In this document: positions 6,046 through 11,966 of the stretch, piece by piece
Layout: each line of letters opens with the position of its first letter
Numbering within the stretch: position 1 is the stretch's first letter
Assembly: GCA_902462035.1 (NCBI GenBank)
Contig: CABQAC010000036.1
Coordinates: 1-11,966 of the forward strand
Reading direction: 5' to 3'
DNA length: 11,966 nucleotides
DNA from: an uncultured Eubacteriales bacterium
GTDB taxonomy: Bacteria; Bacillota; Clostridia; Oscillospirales; Acutalibacteraceae
Program-made: the position numbers and the translations under genes
The notes under the pieces: generated by a model
Databases searched by the model: none
The model's input: only the letters and a program-made list of their open reading frames with translations
Told to the model about the DNA's origin: nothing

Positions 6046-7738
6046 CCGAATCGCCTCCCATCTGGGACGTGCTGATCTGCCGGTAAACCTCGCAGCTTTG
6101 CATCAGCTCTTGGTGGGTGCCGTAACCCAGGGTGTTCCCATCTTCCAGCACCAGAATGTGGTCCGCGTGCTTGAGGGAACTGATCCGCTGGGCGATGATG
6201 ATAGTAGTGGTGGTGCCAAAATCGCGCTGCAGCGCCTGGCGCAGCAGCGAGTCGGTTTTGTAGTCGAGCGCGCTGGAAGAATCGTCCAGCACCAGAATTT
6301 CCGGGTGGGAGGCCAGCGCCCGGGCTACCAGAAGCCGCTGCTTCTGCCCGCCGCTCAAATTGGTGCCCTTGGGGGTAAGCATGTGCTCAAACCCATCCGC
6401 CAAACCGGAGATGAATTCCATGGCTTGGGCGTCCCGGGCCGCCGCTTCGATCCATTCCCTGGGCAGCCCCCGGCCAAAATCGATGTTTGCGGCAATGGTA
6501 TCGGCAAATAAAATATCGTTTTGAAACACCACGCCGAACTTGGTATGCAGCTCTTCCGGCGGTATGGTGCGGATGTCTTTTCCGCCGATACGGACTGCGC
6601 CCTCGTCGGGATCGTATAACCGCATCAGCAGATGGATCAGGGTGCTTTTGCCGCTTCCGGTGGCGCCCAGGATGCCCAGGGTTTCCCCCTTTTTCAGGGC
6701 GAAGCTGATGTCGGTCAGATTTTGCTCCCCTTTCAGGTACGAGAACGTCACATGGTCGGGTTCCCGGGCGGCAGGCATAGCCTGTACATCCATTTCCTCC
6801 GGCGCGTCCAGCACCTTGAAAATACGGGTGGCGGAAGCGCTGCCCCGGGTATAGACGTTAAATATCCGGGTGATGGACAAAGTGGCGTTGAGGATGATGG
6901 TAAAGTAGGTCAAAAAAGCGATGATGGATCCGGTTTGAGAGAGCCCGTCGTTGACCCGGTAGGCGCCCAGCAGAATGACGCCGGTCAGGCCCAGATTCAA
7001 AAACAGGTTCATCAAGGGATTGGTCAGGGCCATGGTGATGCCGGCTTTCTTTTCGCAGCGCACCACATCGTTGTTCACCCCGTCGAACCGGTCGATTTCG
7101 TAATCTGTTTTAGAAAGCGCCTTGGTGACCCGGATGCCGGTGATGTTCTCCCGAACAGTGCGCACCAGCTTATCCACCGCGGCCTGGGTGTGGGAGTACA
7201 AGGGAATGCCCTTGCGGGAAATGTAAAAGGTCAGCCCGCCGATCAGGGGCAGCGTTGCGATAAGCACCAGCGCCAGCGAAGCGTCCATCGCCAGGGTTAC
7301 CGCGATGCCGCCCAGCAGCAGAATGGGCGCACGGATGCCCAGGCGCTGCATCATGCCCACAAACTGGTGGATGTAATAGGTGTCGCTTGTCAGCCGGGCT
7401 TCCAGCGAGGGAATGGAAAATTCGTCGATCTGGCGGCTGGAAAGATACGAAATTTTTGAAAACAGGTCGTGCCGGACCGCCTGGGTGGTGTTGCGGGCGA
7501 CTTTAGCCGCCATCCGGTTTGCCAGGATATTGGTCAGCAGGGCGGTTACAGCGCACAGCAGCATAACACCGCCCCAAAGCAGAATTTGCGGTACGCTTTT
7601 GCGGGGCACGACATCGTCGATGATGGTGGACAGCACGTAGGGAATCAGCAGCTCCACCACGCTGCCCAAAAATTTTAGAAAAATACCAAGGGACATGGTG
7701 CCCAAATCGGGGCGCAGATAAATCAAAAGTTTTCGCAT
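6038..7738 (-). CDS. ABC exporter half-transporter, subunit with degenerate Walker B
   Basis: The 566-residue protein has an exporter-type TM domain (about residues 10-300) and a C-terminal ATPase domain. Walker A GATGSGKST lies near 357-365 and the canonical signature LSGGQKQR near 459. Walker B reads LVLDDSSSALD near 481, with Asp where the catalytic Glu should be. The switch position reads IAQRISS, with Gln replacing His. This is the expected complement of its partner. The degenerate site would use this subunit's Walker motifs with the partner's ISQGQ, and the competent site would use this subunit's LSGGQ with the partner's Glu. An AGAGGAG sequence about 10 nt upstream supports the ATG at 7736-7738. 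The gene lies 72 bp after the MarR gene with no promoter or terminator seen between, so the three genes look like one operon. Confidence 0.92.
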   Translation of the reverse strand: MRKLLIYLRPDLGTMSLGIFLKFLGSVVELLIPYVLSTIIDDVVPRKSVPQILLWGGVMLLCAVTALLTNILANRMAAKVARNTTQAVRHDLFSKISYLSSRQIDEFSIPSLEARLTSDTYYIHQFVGMMQRLGIRAPILLLGGIAVTLAMDASLALVLIATLPLIGGLTFYISRKGIPLYSHTQAAVDKLVRTVRENITGIRVTKALSKTDYEIDRFDGVNNDVVRCEKKAGITMALTNPLMNLFLNLGLTGVILLGAYRVNDGLSQTGSIIAFLTYFTIILNATLSITRIFNVYTRGSASATRIFKVLDAPEEMDVQAMPAAREPDHVTFSYLKGEQNLTDISFALKKGETLGILGATGSGKSTLIHLLMRLYDPDEGAVRIGGKDIRTIPPEELHTKFGVVFQNDILFADTIAANIDFGRGLPREWIEAAARDAQAMEFISGLADGFEHMLTPKGTNLSGGQKQRLLVARALASHPEILVLDDSSSALDYKTDSLLRQALQRDFGTTTTIIIAQRISSLKHADHILVLEDGNTLGYGTHQELMQSCEVYRQISTSQMGGDSVA

Positions 7739-7810
7739 GCGATAAACGACTCCTCTTGCCGGGCCGCGGCTTTTGCAACCCGCCGGCCGGATTGTATGAT
7801 ACCGCTCCCG

Positions 7811-8260
7811 TCAGGCGGACTGGCCCTTACCAGCCTCCTGCTCGGCGCGGCGCACGGCCCGGGCGGTAACCCGTTCCATCAACGCGTAAAGCTGGTCCCG
7901 CTCTTCTTCGGTAAAATCGGCGGTCAGGTATTCGCTCCACTCCACCCATAGAGCGTGGACCTTTGGGTAGATTGCCAATGCCTTTTCGGTGGGGAACACC
8001 TGCAGAATGCGTCTGTCCGTTTCGCAGCATTTCCGGTAGACAAACCCGTTTTGCTCCAGCAGAGAAAGCTGGCGGGTCACATTGCTTTTGTTGACAAAAA
8101 TACGTTTGGCGAGCTGTTCCTGCGAAATGCCGGGATGTTGACAGATTTGAGCGATGTAGCTGTGCTGGTAACCGTTGAGCCCTTCTTTTTCCAGCGTGTT
8201 GTTCCGGCATAGCAGGGAAGAACGGTAGGTGCGGTTGATGTACCGCATGATCAGCTCCAC
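7811..8260 (-). CDS. MarR-family transcriptional regulator of the ABC exporter operon
   Basis: The 149-residue protein has a central winged helix-turn-helix. HPGISQEQLAKRIFVNKSN (about 42-60) covers the helix before and start of the recognition helix, VTRQLSLLEQNGFV follows, and the wing is around RKCCETDRRILQVFP (76-90). Flanking helices would form the MarR dimer interface. I chose the GTG at 8258-8260 because AAAGGAG sits about 8 nt upstream. The open frame continues to 8365, but that stretch runs through both palindromes and the presumed 5' leader. As first gene of the operon with two ABC exporter subunits, it most likely represses the operon and is released by a ligand, probably a transported compound. 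Adjacent cysteines (78-79) in the wing, plus Cys18 and Cys40, leave a thiol or redox input possible but unproven. Confidence 0.88.
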   Translation of the reverse strand: MELIMRYINRTYRSSLLCRNNTLEKEGLNGYQHSYIAQICQHPGISQEQLAKRIFVNKSNVTRQLSLLEQNGFVYRKCCETDRRILQVFPTEKALAIYPKVHALWVEWSEYLTADFTEEERDQLYALMERVTARAVRRAEQEAGKGQSA

Positions 8261-8288
8261 GGCAGGATCTCCTTTCTTTCTGTAAATA

Positions 8289-8302
8289 GTTGCGCCCGCA
8301 AC
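8289..8302. promoter_or_regulatory. Palindromic operator candidate, proximal copy
   Basis: GTTGC-GCCC-GCAAC is a perfect 5-bp inverted repeat with a 4-bp centre, located 28 bp before the marR start codon. It matches the copy at 8353-8366, and the shared sequence extends past one side as GATGA. Two matched copies in the leader of a MarR gene suggest autorepression. Confidence 0.6.
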
Positions 8303-8352
8303 CGATGAACAAACAGAAATGCCCCTTGGCGCAGGCGTCGATCCTTCAGTTG

Positions 8353-8366
8353 GTTGCACACGCAAC
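8353..8366. promoter_or_regulatory. Palindromic operator candidate, distal copy
   Basis: GTTGC-ACAC-GCAAC is a perfect inverted repeat lying about 10 bp downstream of the marR -10 box, near the expected transcription start. The copies are 64 bp apart centre to centre, about six helical turns, compatible with both being bound on the same DNA face. Confidence 0.6.
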
Positions 8367-8376
8367 AGATGAGCTT

Positions 8377-8405
8377 ATTATACCATCCGCCTTTTTGGCG
8401 GTCAA
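8377..8405 (-). promoter_or_regulatory. Promoter of the marR-ABC-ABC operon
   Basis: On the minus strand TTGACC (8400-8405) and a perfect TATAAT (8377-8382) are separated by 17 bp. The spacer itself holds an inverted repeat, CCGCC-N5-GGCGG (8387-8401), which may be a further protein-binding site. Transcription should start near 8370, giving a leader of about 110 nt that contains both palindromes. Confidence 0.8.
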
Positions 8406-8459
8406 TTGGCAAAACGCGCAAAAACGGCAAGAAAAAACATAAAAATGATCCAATGCCGG

Positions 8460-8488
8460 TTGACAAACAACCCTGGTTTTTTTACAGT
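8460..8488 (+). promoter_or_regulatory. Promoter candidate of the UroD-like gene
   Basis: A perfect TTGACA (8460-8465) is followed after 17 bp by TACAGT (8483-8488), which matches TATAAT at 4 of 6 positions. The -35 is embedded in an inverted repeat GGTTG-N5-CAACC (8458-8472). Its half-sites resemble the GTTG/CAAC arms of the marR-leader palindromes, but with a spacing one base shorter. Confidence 0.6.
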
Positions 8489-8531
8489 GAGAATAGAGAA
8501 CAACCGTCTTGCGCGAAAGGATGAAGATGAA

Positions 8532-9611
8532 ATGCGATATAAAGAGGACTGGGAACAAGCGAAACAGCGGTACCTGGAATTTTGGGCCATGGAAAACCAC
8601 GACCGGCCGGTGCTGCTGCTTCACGGGGCGAAGAATCCTCATATGGCGCCGCAAGTCAAGGCGCCAAAATCCCTGCTTGAGCGCTGGACCGACACCGGAT
8701 ATGTGATCGAATCGGGCCGGGAACAGATGGAAAACACCGTTTATTTGGCCGAAAGTTTTCCTCAGATCTACCCAAACCTGGGACCGGATATTTTCGGCGC
8801 GAGTTTTGGCGCGGATTTGAAGTTCCAAGAAACCACCAGCTTCGCGGTTCCTTTTGTGCGCGACTGGGAACGGGACGCGGTGGCCTTTCGCCAGAACAAT
8901 CCCTGGTGGCAAAAAATAGTCGCCATGACCCGGGAGGTTGCGGCGGACGCCAAGGGGGATTACATGGTTGGCATCACCGACCTGCATCCCGGTGCGGACG
9001 GATTGGTATCGATCCGTGGACCGGAAGCGCTGTGTATGGATATTTACGACTGCCCCGAGGCGTTCGCTGTGGCCAAAGAGACTTTGTTTCCGGCCTTTTG
9101 CAGCCAGTTGGACACGCTTTACGGCATCTGCCGGCAAAACCTGCCGGGCAGCACCAACTGGATGGGGCTTTGGCACCCGGAAAAATGGTATGTCACGTCG
9201 GCCGATTTTATCTGCATGATTTCTCCCGAGATGTTCGAAACGTTGATTTTGCCCGAACTGCAAATGGAGATCGACTATTTAAAGGGCAACACCATTTTTC
9301 ATCTGGACGGGCCTGGGGCGCTGAAACATTTGGACGCGCTGCTGCAGATCAAGAACTTGGGCGGGGTGCAGTGGGTGTACGGCGCGGGGCAGCCGTCCGC
9401 CCGCCATTGGATCCCGGTGCTGCAAAAAATCCAGCAGGCGGGCAAGCGCATTAACATCGGCCTGAAGCCCGAAGACATTGACGACGTATGCGAAGCGTTG
9501 GACCCGGAAGGCCTGTCCTGTTATTTCGACTTCCCCTTGACGGCGGAGGAGGCGGCCTCGGTTTTGAAGCGGATTGAAAGAATATATCGCAACAAGAACC
9601 ATACGTTTTAA
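8532..9611 (+). CDS. UroD-like (uroporphyrinogen decarboxylase family) protein, function unknown
   Basis: The 359-residue product resembles the UroD/corrinoid-methyltransferase-like proteins abundant in Clostridia rather than true haem-pathway UroD. The N-terminal Arg-rich substrate motif of genuine UroD is absent. Family-like stretches are DLHPGADGLVSIRGPEAL (about 150-167), FHLDGPGALKHLDALL (about 256-271), and GGVQWVYGAGQP (about 277-288). The C-terminal strand-helix is CYFDFPLTAEEAASVLKRI. Zinc-dependent methyltransferases of this superfamily have a His-x-Cys ligand pair; here the corresponding place seems to read His-Leu-Asp (257-259), so zinc-thiol methyl transfer is doubtful. I chose the ATG at 8532-8534, preceded by GAAAGGATGA. 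Residues before it in the open frame lie over the promoter. It is divergent from the MarR-ABC operon and may share its control. No clear terminator follows. Confidence 0.8.
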   Translation: MRYKEDWEQAKQRYLEFWAMENHDRPVLLLHGAKNPHMAPQVKAPKSLLERWTDTGYVIESGREQMENTVYLAESFPQIYPNLGPDIFGASFGADLKFQETTSFAVPFVRDWERDAVAFRQNNPWWQKIVAMTREVAADAKGDYMVGITDLHPGADGLVSIRGPEALCMDIYDCPEAFAVAKETLFPAFCSQLDTLYGICRQNLPGSTNWMGLWHPEKWYVTSADFICMISPEMFETLILPELQMEIDYLKGNTIFHLDGPGALKHLDALLQIKNLGGVQWVYGAGQPSARHWIPVLQKIQQAGKRINIGLKPEDIDDVCEALDPEGLSCYFDFPLTAEEAASVLKRIERIYRNKNHTF

Positions 9612-9671
9612 TTGCATGGATAGCGTTTTAGCTCAAATCGCTGGATATTTTATGACTTTGCGCGCGAGAAC

Positions 9672-9701
9672 TTGACATATCGCTCCAATCCTTTCTATAA
9701 T
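9672..9701 (+). promoter_or_regulatory. Strong promoter of the marR-tam operon
   Basis: A perfect TTGACA (9672-9677) and a perfect TATAAT (9696-9701) are separated by 18 bp. This is the best promoter match in the window. It lies 44 bp before the regulator's start codon. Confidence 0.88.
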
Positions 9702-9721
9702 ATATTTACCGTAAAGATATT
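9699..9721. promoter_or_regulatory. 23-bp palindromic operator candidate over the marR-tam promoter
   Basis: Around the central base 9710, ten of eleven base pairs are symmetric. The inner part is TTTAC-C-GTAAA and the outer arms are AATAT and ATATT. It overlaps the last three bases of the -10 box and covers the expected transcription start. Size and placement fit a MarR dimer repressing by blocking RNA polymerase. Confidence 0.75.
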
Positions 9722-9745
9722 CAAGATAAAGGAATGGGAGAATTT

Positions 9746-10240
9746 ATGGAAGAAGGTTATTTCCGGGATCAAATGTGGCAGCTGTTACAATATTGCGCGG
9801 ATGGGCTGGAAAGCATGTTTCGCCCCGTTTACGCCAGCCATCATTTAACGGCCCAGCAGGTAAGGCTGCTTTTTGAGATTCGGCGCGGTTCCGCATGCAC
9901 GGTGGGCCAAGCGGCCCAGCAGTTGGGCACCAACAATGGAAATACGTCCTCCCTGTGCAAAAAAATCGAGTCGGCGGGATTGATCAGCCGGGAACGGGAC
10001 GGCAAAGACGAGCGGGTGGTGCGCCTTTCGCTGACCGCGGCAGGGGCCAAAACCATTGCGGCGGTCGAAAAGGATTTGGAGGACCGCTACGCCGCTTATT
10101 TGCGTTCGTGGCCGGAACAGGATTTGCAGGGTATTTTGGACGGCCTGGCGACCCTGTGCCGGCTGATGGAAGGGATGCAGCAATACGCCGGGATAACGGG
10201 CGTTGATGGGGATGTTCTGACCGAAGGGAAAACCAAATAA
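9746..10240 (+). CDS. MarR-family transcriptional regulator paired with tam
   Basis: The 164-residue protein has MarR architecture. A helix with LTAQQVRLLFEIRRGSACTV (about 34-53) leads into the helix-turn-helix VGQAAQQLGTNNGNTSSLCKKIESAGLI (about 53-80). The wing RERDGKDERVVRLSLTAAG (about 82-100) has the conserved Asp-x-Arg (DER) and ends in the LT-x-x-G signature. C-terminal helices would complete the dimer. I chose the ATG at 9746-9748 because GGGAG precedes it by 5 nt; the ATG at 9734 has no adequate spacing to a Shine-Dalgarno sequence. It lies 16 bp upstream of tam and shares its promoter, so it probably controls both itself and tam through the palindrome at 9699-9721. The inducer is unknown; trans-aconitate or a related acid is a guess from context. 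It differs clearly from the MarR protein at 7811-8260. Confidence 0.9.
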   Translation: MEEGYFRDQMWQLLQYCADGLESMFRPVYASHHLTAQQVRLLFEIRRGSACTVGQAAQQLGTNNGNTSSLCKKIESAGLISRERDGKDERVVRLSLTAAGAKTIAAVEKDLEDRYAAYLRSWPEQDLQGILDGLATLCRLMEGMQQYAGITGVDGDVLTEGKTK

Positions 10241-10256
10241 GAGAAGAGATGTTTTT

Positions 10257-11024
10257 ATGTCGGACTGGGATTCCGCGCAGTATTTAAAATTCGAAGCCCA
10301 AAGGACGCAGCCGGCGGAGGATTTGGCGAACCGCGCCAAATTCTGCCGCCCTCAAAAGGTGGTGGACATTGGCTGCGGCCCTGGAAACAGCACCGCCGTA
10401 CTGCGTTCGGTGTTCCCGGGCGCGGCTGTTCTGGGAATCGACAATTCCCCCAATATGATTGCGCGCGCCCGGGAACAGTACCCCCAGGCGGCGTTTCAGG
10501 TTTGCGACGCCCAATCGCTTCCGGACCGGTACGATTTGATATTTTCAAACGCGTGTCTGCAATGGATTCCGAACCACGAGGTTTTGATACCAAACCTGAT
10601 GAAAAAGCTCAATCCCCACGGCGCCCTTGCCGTCCAGATCCCTATGAACGGCGGGGAACCGCTGTTTCAAATGATTGAAGAGGTGGCGGCCGAGGCGAAA
10701 TGGGGGTTTGGGCAGGAGGTGTTCGAGGCCAACAGGACGCTGAAACCGGACGAATATTTCGATCTTTTATCCGATTGTTCCAGCTCGTTTCAGGTTTGGG
10801 AGACCGTCTATTATCATCATATGCCTTCCCACCAATCGCTGGTGGAATGGGTGAAGGGAACGCGGCTGCGGCCGTACCTGGCAGCGCTCGATTCCGAGGG
10901 CGCCGCGGCCTTTGAAAAGGAAATTGCCCGCCGGGCCGCTGAAATCTACCCAGTCCGGAAAAACGGCGGCGTAGTGCTGCGTTTTAGAAGGTTCTTTTTT
11001 ATCGCGGTTTCCGAAACGGGTTAG
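10257..11024 (+). CDS. tam: Trans-aconitate 2-methyltransferase (SAM-dependent)
   Basis: The 255-residue protein matches Tam from memory of the E. coli sequence along its length. Shared elements are the opening MSDWD...YLKFEAQRTQPA, SAM-binding motif I VVDIGCGPGNST (35-46), acidic motif II GIDNSPNMI (60-68), NACLQWIPNHE (98-108), LAVQIPMN, and the C-terminal YYHHMPSHQSLVEWVKGTRLRPYL (185-208). The enzyme transfers a methyl group from SAM to a carboxylate of trans-aconitate, the spontaneous isomer of the citric-cycle intermediate cis-aconitate that inhibits aconitase. It acts in the cytoplasm. The length is normal and the SAM-binding residues are intact. It follows the MarR gene by 16 bp, with AGAGAAGAGA before the ATG, and ends at a strong terminator. 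Some Tam-like proteins use other small acids, so the substrate remains inference. Confidence 0.88.
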   Translation: MSDWDSAQYLKFEAQRTQPAEDLANRAKFCRPQKVVDIGCGPGNSTAVLRSVFPGAAVLGIDNSPNMIARAREQYPQAAFQVCDAQSLPDRYDLIFSNACLQWIPNHEVLIPNLMKKLNPHGALAVQIPMNGGEPLFQMIEEVAAEAKWGFGQEVFEANRTLKPDEYFDLLSDCSSSFQVWETVYYHHMPSHQSLVEWVKGTRLRPYLAALDSEGAAAFEKEIARRAAEIYPVRKNGGVVLRFRRFFFIAVSETG

Positions 11025-11065
11025 CGGGTCCGCCGGTGCGGATCCGCCGGTAAGGAATAAGGATA

Positions 11066-11104
11066 AAAACGGGAGAAGGGCGTAAGGCCTTCTCCCGCTT
11101 TTTT
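11066..11104. terminator. Bidirectional terminator between tam and the TelA-family gene
   Basis: A perfect 10-bp stem (11070-11079 with 11088-11097) has an 8-nt loop. It is followed by CTTTTTT on the plus strand and, read on the minus strand, by five U residues (the A-run 11065-11069). It serves both convergent genes. A smaller GC-rich hairpin (about 11026-11045) lies between it and the tam stop. Confidence 0.88.
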
Positions 11105-11115
11105 GAGCAAGCGCT

Positions 11116-11966
11116 TTATCCATGGGGCTGTGTGTTGGCGGACAGGACCGCGTGTTTGAGGTCGGCCTCGATTTGGGCCAGCTCCTTTTCCGCTTCCAGC
11201 CGTTTGCTGCGGCCTTCGTCCTGAATCCGGATGACTTCGTTGATGGTGGTGATCAAATCGCTGTTTGTCTGGCGCAGGGTTTCGATATCCACAATGGAAC
11301 GTTCGCTTTCCTTGGCGATTTCGATGCTGCCCTGTTTGAGCATTTCGCTGTTTTTCTTCAGCAGCGCGTTGGTCATGTCGTTGACCTTTTTTTGGGCTTC
11401 CAGCGCGTTTTTGGTGTTGTTCAGGCCAATGGCGATGACAATTTGATTTTTCCACAGGGGGATGGCGTTCATCAGGGAGGACTGGATTTTGTCCGCCAGC
11501 TGGGTGTCGCCACTTTGCAGCATGCGGATTTGGGGCGCCATTTGGATGCTGATCATCCGGGTCATCATCAGGTCGTTGATTTTTTTATCGAACCGGTTTA
11601 AAAAATCCCGGGTGTCCTGTAACTTTTGCAGGTCGGTTTGATCGCCGGTTTCCTGGGCCTTTTGCTGCAGCTGGGGGATCACTTCCTCCTCGATTTCCCG
11701 CAGCTTTTCCTTGCCCGCGATAATATAAAGCGAAATCTCTTTAAAATACGCGGCGTTTTTTTCGTACAGCTGGTCAAGCATGGCAACATCCTTGATCATC
11801 TGGCGCTTATGCCCTTCCAGCGCGGAAACGATTTTGTCGATATTGGCGCTGGTTTTGCTGTACTGGGCCATAACCTTGGACATGTGCTTTTTAACGCTTT
11901 GGAACAGGCCTTTTTTCTCGGCCGCGGCATCGTCAAAGCCTTTGATTTCCACCACAAGGTCAGATC
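11116..11966 (-). CDS. TelA-family protein (toxic anion resistance family), partial, N-terminus outside the window
   Basis: About 282 C-terminal residues are visible and the frame stays open to the window edge. A GTG at 11953-11955 is unlikely to be the start, because coding-like sequence (SDLVVEIKGFDD) runs through it. The visible part is helical and charged with long coiled-coil-like stretches, with family-typical segments IDKIVSALEGHKRQMIKDVAMLDQLYEKN and LMMTRMISIQMAPQIRMLQ, followed by a region ending in MNAIPLWKNQIVIAIGL. TelA proteins are cytoplasmic, usually about 380-400 residues, and are linked to tellurite, bacteriocin or cell-envelope antibiotic tolerance; their molecular action is not settled. 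About 100 N-terminal residues are therefore probably missing. The family is often next to a gene for a 5-bromo-4-chloroindolyl phosphate hydrolysis-type (XpaC) protein, which could lie just outside the window. It is convergent with tam. Confidence 0.85.
   Translation of the reverse strand, partial: SDLVVEIKGFDDAAAEKKGLFQSVKKHMSKVMAQYSKTSANIDKIVSALEGHKRQMIKDVAMLDQLYEKNAAYFKEISLYIIAGKEKLREIEEEVIPQLQQKAQETGDQTDLQKLQDTRDFLNRFDKKINDLMMTRMISIQMAPQIRMLQSGDTQLADKIQSSLMNAIPLWKNQIVIAIGLNNTKNALEAQKKVNDMTNALLKKNSEMLKQGSIEIAKESERSIVDIETLRQTNSDLITTINEVIRIQDEGRSKRLEAEKELAQIEADLKHAVLSANTQPHG

Noticed and set aside
6632..7459. 275-codon plus-strand open frame opposite the other ABC subunit
   Set aside because: It is antisense to a clear ABC gene, with low-complexity Gln/His/Gly-rich composition and no supported start.
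8346..9263. 305-codon minus-strand open frame over the UroD-like gene
   Set aside because: It lies antisense to a well-supported gene, resembles no known family, and its ends run over the marR promoter. It is a by-product of GC-biased codon positions.
9612..9671. Possible terminator after the UroD-like gene
   Set aside because: Only a 4-bp AGCG/CGCT pairing is visible, with no adjacent U-tract. Read-through into the marR-tam operon cannot be excluded.

Overview
The window looks like a piece of chromosome from a moderately GC-rich Firmicute, most likely a gut-type clostridium (Oscillospiraceae or Christensenellaceae-like). This rests on strong Shine-Dalgarno sites, sigma-A promoters with near-consensus boxes, intrinsic terminators with U-tracts, a TelA-family protein, a UroD-like protein of the type common in Clostridia, and a MarR plus paired-ABC-exporter operon. 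The taxonomic placement is inference. No tRNA, rRNA, CRISPR array, transposase or phage gene was seen.

Layout, left to right. (1) 1-25 is a hairpin at the window edge, downstream of a minus-strand 12-TM MFS transporter (64-1332) with its own promoter near 1372-1399. (2) 1555-1703 holds two minus-strand terminators. They lie downstream of a minus-strand family-5 substrate-binding-protein gene (1884-3863) that has no signal peptide and no permease partners. This gene and its promoter (4070-4098) are bracketed by imperfect inverted repeats (1674-1857 and 4112-4251), each with a strong hairpin at its outer end. (3) 4276-8260 is a minus-strand operon: a MarR-type regulator followed by two half-size ABC exporters that form an asymmetric heterodimer, with one degenerate and one canonical ATP site. 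(4) Divergent from it is a plus-strand UroD-like protein (8532-9611). The 271-bp gap between them carries both promoters and two matched palindromes in the marR leader. (5) A second plus-strand operon, MarR-type regulator plus trans-aconitate 2-methyltransferase (tam), is driven by a promoter with consensus boxes whose -10 region overlaps a 23-bp palindrome. (6) A bidirectional terminator at 11070-11104 separates tam from a convergent TelA-family gene, which runs off the right end and is partial.

How the genes fit together. The window reads as a set of small, self-regulated stress or small-molecule response units. One is a MarR-controlled multidrug-type exporter with a divergent UroD-like enzyme. 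Another is a MarR-controlled methyltransferase that would detoxify trans-aconitate. A stand-alone MFS pump and a TelA (toxic-anion or antibiotic tolerance) protein complete the set. The least ordinary part is the signal-less binding-protein gene with its own promoter inside an inverted-repeat bracket, which looks like an inserted or duplicated cassette.
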